19,368 bases of DNA from an uncultured Carnobacterium sp. (GTDB lineage Bacteria > Bacillota > Bacilli > Lactobacillales > Aerococcaceae): positions 1 to 19,368 of the forward strand of contig CALCML010000180.1 of the NCBI GenBank assembly GCA_937967765.1, written 5' to 3'. The position numbers and the translations under genes were made by a program. Positions 14,621 through 19,368 of this stretch are shown here, piece by piece. Position 1 is the stretch's first letter. The number at the start of each line of letters is the position of its first letter. A model generated the notes under the pieces. The model was not told where the DNA came from and searched no databases. It saw only the letters and a program-made list of their open reading frames with translations.

Positions 14621-15421
14621 TTAATCAACATATGAAGTTTTTGTACGGTTTAAGAATGCATAAGCTAACCCGATTAAGATTCCTCCACCAATCCAGTTTC
14701 CAACAAATGATACTGCCCAATGACGAATAATATTGAGCCAATTCAAGGCATCGATTGAGTTTCCAACTGGTGAGAATTTCACGATAGAGAACGATGCAAA
14801 ATTCGCAACTACGTGTTCATTTACTAGGTAAACGAACATAAAAATTGCAGAAATAACAATCCATAATTTCGCTTCTTCACTCTTGATTAAGATGAATGAA
14901 AGAATCGCAACGTTAACAAAGACATTTGCTAAAATACCTTCTAATAAAATTAGTTCGTTTGAACGAGACAATTTCAATTCAGCTACTTTTGCTATGAATT
15001 CATTTGCATTGATTCCATTAAATGCTGAACTATTTGCGAATAACGCTCCTATAAACATGGCCCCAACTAAATTAAATAGAGTACAATAGAATAAAATAGC
15101 AATTGCTTTAGACCATTTAATGTGCTTTTGATAAACTCCCGCTGTTAAGAACATCATATTTGAAGTAGCTAACTCTCCATTTAAAAATACAACATAAACT
15201 AATCCCCAAGTGAAGATAAATGCAAAAGTAAATCTACTTAGCGCAGGGTTTAATCCAGCAATAATTTGTGCTGCATGAGCTCCTGCGGCTGTACTCATCG
15301 TTAAAAATGCACCCGCAAACATTGAACGCAGTGCATAACGCATTTTACTCTCGTCAAAAAGCGCCTCCTTTTTGTGACATGCTTTTTCAAGTTTTGTATT
15401 GAACTCACTCGTGTGTTCCAT
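14621..15421 (-). CDS. Formate/nitrite transporter (FNT) family channel
   Basis: The 266-residue membrane protein has the FNT plan of six TM segments in a pentameric aquaporin-like fold. Family marks include GAFLTMSTAAG in TM1, the FLNGELATSNMMFLTAG loop, YLVNEHVVANFASF (with the conserved central histidine and the asparagine beside it) and FVGNWIGGG near the end. FNT proteins pass small monovalent anions such as formate, nitrite, lactate or hydrosulfide; which one cannot be fixed from the sequence. In a fermentative organism formate or lactate efflux is plausible. No pfl gene lies nearby. The ATG at 15421 has AGGAGG upstream and an extended -10 promoter. Confidence 0.93.
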   Translation of the reverse strand: MEHTSEFNTKLEKACHKKEALFDESKMRYALRSMFAGAFLTMSTAAGAHAAQIIAGLNPALSRFTFAFIFTWGLVYVVFLNGELATSNMMFLTAGVYQKHIKWSKAIAILFYCTLFNLVGAMFIGALFANSSAFNGINANEFIAKVAELKLSRSNELILLEGILANVFVNVAILSFILIKSEEAKLWIVISAIFMFVYLVNEHVVANFASFSIVKFSPVGNSIDALNWLNIIRHWAVSFVGNWIGGGILIGLAYAFLNRTKTSYVD

Positions 15422-15451
15422 AACATTCCTCCTAAAAATTAATTACACTTT

Positions 15452-15479
15452 AGTATACCATTTTTATCACAAATGCAAA
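15452..15479 (-). promoter_or_regulatory. Promoter for the FNT gene
   Basis: On the minus strand TGGTATACT (15460-15452) is an extended -10, with a weak -35 TTTGCA at 15479-15474, spacer 16. Confidence 0.6.
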
Positions 15480-15509
15480 GTCTTTTCTATCTTTTTTGTC
15501 AAAAATTAC

Positions 15510-15538
15510 TTTACAAGTTTTATGAAGATTGTTAGAAT
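15510..15538 (+). promoter_or_regulatory. Sigma-A promoter for the DUF4430/ECF S-component operon
   Basis: TTTACA (15510-15515) and TAGAAT (15533-15538) are separated by 17 bases. The short leader carries a small GGCTG/CAGCC hairpin (15542-15558), and no riboswitch-sized structure is present. Confidence 0.7.
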
Positions 15539-15572
15539 GAGGGCTGATTAAAACAGCCTAAAGGAGATTCTC

Positions 15573-15974
15573 ATGAAGAAATTTTTTGGAATTTTAACAG
15601 CAGCTATATTCTTAACCGCATGTGGACAAACACCTGCAAATACGAACTCAACGACGACAAGTGTTGAAACGACTACTGCTGCCCAAACTACTAGTGTTAC
15701 TCTAAATGTTACAAAAGATGGACAAGCCATAGAAGGGAGCCCGTTCACTCTTACATTCAAAGAAGGCGACAATCTTCTAGACGTGATGAAGGCACAACTG
15801 AAAATCGTTGAAAAAGACGGCTTTATTTCTTCTATTAACGGTGTGGAACAAGTCCCAGCCGAAAACAAATACTGGTTATTCGACGTGAACGGTACGATGA
15901 GCCCTGTCGGTGCAAAAGAAGTCATCCTAAAAGCAGGCGACGTCATCGACTGGAAACTCAATAAACTTCAATAG
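15573..15974 (+). CDS. DUF4430 (transcobalamin-like domain) lipoprotein
   Basis: The 133-residue protein has a lipoprotein signal with lipobox LTAC, cysteine 17. A Thr/Ser-rich linker (about 18-43) leads to a DUF4430 domain (about 44-130), recognised from the pattern NLLDVMKAQ, FISSINGVEQVPAENKYWLFDVNGTMSPVGAKEVILKAGDVIDWKL. DUF4430 matches the C-terminal beta-grasp-like domain of transcobalamin. It is anchored on the outside of the membrane. It is followed after 4 bases by an ECF S component, so it probably brings a ligand to that transporter. Whether the ligand is cobalamin or another compound is not shown. The ATG at 15573 has AAAGGAG upstream. Confidence 0.85.
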   Translation: MKKFFGILTAAIFLTACGQTPANTNSTTTSVETTTAAQTTSVTLNVTKDGQAIEGSPFTLTFKEGDNLLDVMKAQLKIVEKDGFISSINGVEQVPAENKYWLFDVNGTMSPVGAKEVILKAGDVIDWKLNKLQ

Positions 15975-15978
15975 TTCT

Positions 15979-16503
15979 ATGGTTAATTCAACTAAAAAAA
16001 TTACCCTTATCGCCCTACTATCAGCCTTTTGCGTGATTGGAAGACTTGGACTTCTCTCACTTCCAAATGTTCAACCGATTACCGTTGTGGTCATTTGGAT
16101 TACGCTAGAACTTGGCCTTTTGTACGGCGTTGCTATCGGTAGCATATCCATTTTGATTTCCAACCTTTTAGTAAGCATGGGGCCGTGGACACTCTACCAG
16201 ATAGTAAGTTTTGCCCTCGTCTGCACTTGTGCATTGCTTCTTCGTCCACTATGGCGGAAAAGACAACAATTCCCGCGCCTAGCTTGGATTCTTTTTCCAA
16301 TCTTTGCAGGACTGATGGGCTACTTATATGGCTTTATCATCTCGATTTTCTGGGTATACAGCATGCCTGGTCTGAACTTCTGGATTTACTATTTGAACGG
16401 CGTTCTATTCGATACGTACCACGCCATCGGAAATGTCGTCTTCTGGATCTTATTGATTCCACTCTTCGAGAAGTTAAATCCATTCAAAATGCTACAAAAA
16501 TAA
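15979..16503 (+). CDS. ECF transporter S component (substrate-binding membrane subunit)
   Basis: The 174-residue integral membrane protein has five or six TM segments and the S-component look: LIALLSAFCVIGRLGL at the start (with the AxxxA-like small-residue helix that contacts the T component), LYGVAIGSISILISNLLVSMGPWTLYQIVSF in the middle, and a final FDTYHAIGNVVFWILLIPLFEKL. The energising subunits (EcfA, EcfA', EcfT) are usually shared and encoded elsewhere, and none is here. No Shine-Dalgarno lies before the ATG at 15979; with only 4 bases after the DUF4430 stop, translation is probably coupled. The partner lipoprotein suggests a vitamin-like ligand. Confidence 0.8.
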   Translation: MVNSTKKITLIALLSAFCVIGRLGLLSLPNVQPITVVVIWITLELGLLYGVAIGSISILISNLLVSMGPWTLYQIVSFALVCTCALLLRPLWRKRQQFPRLAWILFPIFAGLMGYLYGFIISIFWVYSMPGLNFWIYYLNGVLFDTYHAIGNVVFWILLIPLFEKLNPFKMLQK

Positions 16504-16504
16504 T

Positions 16505-16555
16505 AACAGACTTAAAATCACCCTTAAAAAAGGATGGTTTTAAGTCTGTTTTTGT
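16505..16555. terminator. Strong bidirectional terminator between the ECF S component and the DUF2971 gene
   Basis: AACAGACTTAAAA (16505-16517) pairs with TTTTAAGTCTGTT, with an inner CCTT/AAGG stem. It has a T-rich tail on the plus strand and TTATTATTTTT on the minus strand, so it can serve both convergent genes. Confidence 0.88.
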
Positions 16556-16658
16556 TTTGAATGATTCCTTCAAATCTTTACGGATATCTTTATAGTAGCG
16601 ATAATGGGGCATCGGATTGAGCCTTACGTTATCATTCACTTAAATAAAATATCTAACC

Positions 16659-17696
16659 TTATTTTAGTTGATAATTCAATATATCTTTTTCTAATTTTCG
16701 GACGGGGTACTGCGCCTTCACTTTTATTTTTGCATTGTTACATCCAGCGTAGCCTTGCACGACATCCACTTGTGGAATGACCACCCAATCTCCCAGAACT
16801 TCTTGCGCGCCCTCTGTGTTTTCATCCAAAATGCACACGAAACGGTATTCTCTCTCGTGTTGCCACTCTTTGAATTTTGCAAAGGTCGCTTTTATATAGA
16901 AATTCAGATTCGAATACGAGAATTGATTGCTATTGCTTCTCGTATTAGGACGTTTATCAATATATTCCACCGGGCCGTATACACAAAGTCCATCTACCTG
17001 TAAGGAATGAATTTTGTTCAACAGACTCGTATATGAATACTCCAGCGCATACCCTGCGTGGCTATTGGCGTAATAAGACCACATTAAAATATTATCTGCA
17101 GCGTGCGTAAAGCAAAACACACGGAAGAAATCCATCATCGAATGGCCGTCCGCGTAGTAGCAATTACAGTCAAATGGGTCATTGAAATGCTTCGGATGGC
17201 TAAACGACACATTCCCTTCCACCACCTGATACGGATTCTTCTCAATCGTTTCCTTGGCATAGTACTTCACAAAAACTTGTCGTTCTTCTCGAATTGCTGC
17301 TTCTGCCTTTTTAAAATACGTCTCAACGTCTTCTTTAAATACCCCTTGAAACTGTTCGACTAACTGATCTGGTGCTAAAAATCCCAGTCGGATATTCTTG
17401 GCGAGCTGGTCATTAAACCCTTTATCCGCCTTTTCTACGTCAAACCCTTCCGGAATCTTCGTATTCGCAGTTTGAATATACACAACCTTTTTACACTCTA
17501 GGTCAGTCGGTTCTTTCGTCGGTTGTTTAAACAGTGAGACAAACACTTTCTCTTTTGTTTTGCGGTTGGCTACTAAAAAACAATTACTATCTAAGAAGGA
17601 TTCCACCAAGCGGTACTCTTTATGCGTTTGTAAAAATGTCGCCTTAGCAATCAAATAACGATACAGCTCGATGTCCTCTTTTAAAATGATTTTCAA
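16659..17696 (-). CDS. DUF2971 family protein with N-terminal extension
   Basis: The C-terminal ~200 residues match DUF2971: VSFSHPKHFNDPFDCNCYY near 165-180, VFCFTHAADNILMWSYYANSHAGYALEYS, and KFKEWQHEREYRFVC near 280. The N-terminal ~140 residues match nothing I recognise. The biochemical role of DUF2971 is not established to my knowledge. The start needs care: AGGAGGTG at 17710-17703 overlaps the GTG at 17705, which cannot therefore be used efficiently; TTG at 17696 lies 6 bases beyond the site and TTG at 17699 lies 3. I choose 17696, giving 345 residues. It is a single gene with convergent neighbours upstream of its terminator. No defence gene is next to it. Confidence 0.78.
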   Translation of the reverse strand: MKIILKEDIELYRYLIAKATFLQTHKEYRLVESFLDSNCFLVANRKTKEKVFVSLFKQPTKEPTDLECKKVVYIQTANTKIPEGFDVEKADKGFNDQLAKNIRLGFLAPDQLVEQFQGVFKEDVETYFKKAEAAIREERQVFVKYYAKETIEKNPYQVVEGNVSFSHPKHFNDPFDCNCYYADGHSMMDFFRVFCFTHAADNILMWSYYANSHAGYALEYSYTSLLNKIHSLQVDGLCVYGPVEYIDKRPNTRSNSNQFSYSNLNFYIKATFAKFKEWQHEREYRFVCILDENTEGAQEVLGDWVVIPQVDVVQGYAGCNNAKIKVKAQYPVRKLEKDILNYQLK

Positions 17697-17754
17697 CAAC
17701 CCCACCTCCTCACTGAAAGTATAACATTTCTTTCTATCGGTTTAAATAATGACC

Positions 17755-17788
17755 AAAATAAAAAGAGCAATCCTCTCGGTTGCTCTTT
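17755..17788 (-). terminator. Terminator after the beta-propeller-like lipoprotein
   Basis: AAAGAGCAA (17762-17770) pairs with TTGCTCTTT (17780-17788). On the minus strand it is followed by TTTTTATTTT. Confidence 0.88.
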
Positions 17789-17804
17789 CATTGATTTACA
17801 TTAA

Positions 17805-18920
17805 TTATTTTTTAGATGCTTTAATAAATTCCCAAATTTTAGATATATCTTCTACACTCTTAGTGACTTTTGTATTAGTTTCTACTTTTCCTGTATCTTT
17901 ATAACAATCGTTGACTCCGTATAATACAATTTCACCATTTGTATTTTCGTAAACCATTTTAAGAATTTTAATACTATCTTTTTTGGGATCACTCGAAATA
18001 TCGTGGTAAAGTACCTCTTTTATATCCTTAGGATAGTAACCGTATAGTGTATCTATTTCTTTATCGGCCTTAAGTGGTTTTCCGTTCCAATCCAATCGTG
18101 CAATTGTTTGATTTTCAACAAATACTGCCGATCTTGGGTCTACATACTTACTAAGTTTAAGTCCTTGTCCAATTTTTTCTGGTTGTTTACCTGAATAATA
18201 CATAACATCATCTTTTGTAATAATATAATTTCCTTGGATGTCTTTAACATTATCCATCACTTTTTTAAAGTCTTCATCAGCTGCTTTGCTATAAGCTGTA
18301 CCATCTTTGGTTAGAGCCAAAAAGAATCGATTTTTGTGGTCTGATGTTACTTTTACAACATCCTTGATGCTATCAATCTTAGTCAACTCTGCATAGTCCT
18401 TGTCAAACCCATTGTATTTTGCTTGACCATAGGAATATAGATTTCCATCCTTGTCTACCGCAACTATCCCCAAGAGGTATGGAGTTGAGACAACAATATT
18501 ACCACCTAATTTTTTAGGCGCATCAACTGCTCCGCCTTTAATAGGGTCGATCCCATTAATGTATAAATCACCGTTTTTATCAATCCAAGTACTTCCGTTA
18601 CCAGGAATAAAGCTAATGTTTTCTAAAAACTTCGTCGGAGTTTCAACAGCAACATCATCCTTATGAAAGTTTAGACCTCCACCGATATAATAGACGTTTC
18701 CTTTATTAGTAAGAACATTTATTCTACTCCCATCCATAACGATATACTTTTCGATGGTTTCTGCCCCAGAATTTGAATTTTGCGCCGCAGTTTCTCCCGA
18801 GCTTGAAGAAGCTGGATTTGCGGCATCAGAGCCACCGCCTGATTTTCCGCATCCTGAAGCTACGAATATACACATTAGCGCTGCCGCAGCGGCTAACATA
18901 CCCTTAGTCTTTCTTTTCAT
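17805..18920 (-). CDS. Lipoprotein with RCC1/beta-propeller-like repeats, function unknown
   Basis: The 371-residue protein has a lipoprotein signal with lipobox VASGC (cysteine 24) followed by a Gly/Ser/Ala-rich linker to about residue 55. The mature part shows at least five short repeats of the kind hydrophobic-x-DxDGxLYxxG, spaced 30-45 residues: TNKGNVYYIG (71-80), DKNGDLYING (114-123), DKDGNLYSYG (156-165), TKDGTAYSKA (204-213) and TKDDVMYYSG (235-244). This fits an RCC1-like or similar beta-propeller, probably outside the cell and membrane-anchored. Roles in surface binding or sensing are guesses. The ATG at 18920 has GGAG upstream at about 10 bases. It has its own promoter and terminator. 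Confidence 0.8.
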   Translation of the reverse strand: MKRKTKGMLAAAAALMCIFVASGCGKSGGGSDAANPASSSSGETAAQNSNSGAETIEKYIVMDGSRINVLTNKGNVYYIGGGLNFHKDDVAVETPTKFLENISFIPGNGSTWIDKNGDLYINGIDPIKGGAVDAPKKLGGNIVVSTPYLLGIVAVDKDGNLYSYGQAKYNGFDKDYAELTKIDSIKDVVKVTSDHKNRFFLALTKDGTAYSKAADEDFKKVMDNVKDIQGNYIITKDDVMYYSGKQPEKIGQGLKLSKYVDPRSAVFVENQTIARLDWNGKPLKADKEIDTLYGYYPKDIKEVLYHDISSDPKKDSIKILKMVYENTNGEIVLYGVNDCYKDTGKVETNTKVTKSVEDISKIWEFIKASKK

Positions 18921-19036
18921 ATGAATATTTCTCCTTTGAATTTATTTTTGTTTATTTAGATTTTTAAAACTAGCTTACGTTGTTCATAAAACCAACATAA
19001 AATACCTAAAAAATCCAATAAAATTTCGCAAATTCA

Positions 19037-19045
19037 TTATATCAC
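19037..19045 (-). promoter_or_regulatory. Extended -10 promoter for the lipoprotein gene
   Basis: On the minus strand TGATATAAT (19045-19037) gives a full extended -10, about 115 bases before the start codon. No good -35 is seen. Confidence 0.45.
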
Positions 19046-19204
19046 AAATTTTTTTGTTATAAAATACTACTTATAATGTATAAAATGAATTAAATCCTAA
19101 TAATAGCGTCACAACAAGGTTTTAGAAAGTTTAATTTTTTTGTTTCTTTTTTAACAAACTGCTAAATTTTTCACAATTCCAGCATCTTTCCCTTCACGAA
19201 AAGA

Positions 19205-19269
19205 AGACTCATTTTTATAAACATACAAAGGCGGCACCCTTCTTTTTTGTTTGCTCATAAAAATGGTCT
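19205..19269. repeat. Imperfect inverted repeat
   Basis: AGACTCATTTTTAT (19205-19218) pairs with ATAAAAATGGTCT (19257-19269) with one bulge, and AAACA/TGTTT extend it inward. The stretch 18921-19368 has no gene; this repeat, two promoters and a second dyad are all that I see in it. Confidence 0.4.
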
Positions 19270-19290
19270 GTCTGGAAGATTCCCGGATTC

Positions 19291-19296
19291 TATAAT
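19291..19296 (+). promoter_or_regulatory. Probable outward-facing promoter (-10 only)
   Basis: TATAAT on the plus strand fits a promoter for a gene beyond the right edge. The expected -35 position (19268-19273) reads CTGTCT, which is weak. Confidence 0.35.
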
Positions 19297-19328
19297 AGTC
19301 ATATTGGGAAAGTGCAACCAATGTGAAT

Positions 19329-19360
19329 TACTGACTCTAGGGTGTAACCCGTAGAGTCAG
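19329..19360. repeat. Inverted repeat near the window edge
   Basis: ACTGACTCTA and TAGAGTCAGT pair perfectly around GGGTGTAACCCG, which holds an inner GGGT/ACCC stem. A leader hairpin, an attenuator or a regulator site are possible; the window ends 8 bases later, so no T tract can be judged. Confidence 0.6.
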
Positions 19361-19368
19361 TTTGAAGC

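Noticed and set aside
15539..15572. Cobalamin riboswitch before the DUF4430 gene
   Set aside because: The leader from the predicted promoter is only about 30 bases, with one small hairpin; far too short.
19329..19360. MerR-type promoter with dyad between -35 and -10
   Set aside because: The distance from CTGACT to the nearest -10-like sequence is about 22 bases, beyond the usual 19-20, and the dyad is longer than typical.

Overview
The window looks like chromosomal DNA of a low-GC Gram-positive coccus of the order Lactobacillales. A Carnobacteriaceae member such as Granulicatella is my best guess, but this rests only on the feel of the proteins and codon use and was not tested. Supporting signs are AGGAGG ribosome binding sites, a T-box leader, zinc-free type B ribosomal protein L31, a class II (Firmicutes) GalT, ftsEX, and the tsaB-rimI-tsaD order. 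Most of it is core housekeeping DNA. Three intergenic stretches and several unrecognised membrane or secreted proteins make up the accessory part.

Layout. 1-1668 (minus): a DegV/FakB-like fatty-acid-binding protein, a TetR-family regulator, and the first 20 codons of an apparent oleate hydratase, which together suggest fatty-acid handling. 1861-2718 (plus): a DUF368/PopT-type polyprenyl-phosphate transporter. 2758-3220: a 463-bp gene-free stretch with a perfect 40-bp palindrome and a 268-bp branched inverted-repeat element. 3259-9700 (minus): a long run transcribed from a proline-type T-box: proS, class II galT, tsaB, a double-GNAT RimI fusion and tsaD, then rpmE2 with its own promoter. 9717-11738 (minus): ftsE, ftsX and a small MazG-like NTP pyrophosphohydrolase.

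11739-12207 holds two and a half copies of a ~125-bp direct repeat, each able to form a long hairpin, and the paired positions change together between copies. It lies directly upstream of two tandem paralogous two-TM membrane proteins of unknown function (12208-14395, plus). Then follow a formate/nitrite-family channel (minus), a DUF4430 lipoprotein with an ECF S component (plus), a DUF2971 protein (minus) and a lipoprotein with beta-propeller-like repeats (minus). The last 448 bp are gene-free and hold a probable outward promoter and two inverted repeats.

How the genes fit together. The T-box means uncharged tRNA-Pro should induce proS, and by readthrough possibly galT and the t6A tRNA-modification genes, since no terminator or clear promoter is visible between proS and tsaD. 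The strongest candidates for undescribed biology are the covarying hairpin repeats at 11841-12135, the 2936-3203 element, and the tandem two-TM paralogue pair.
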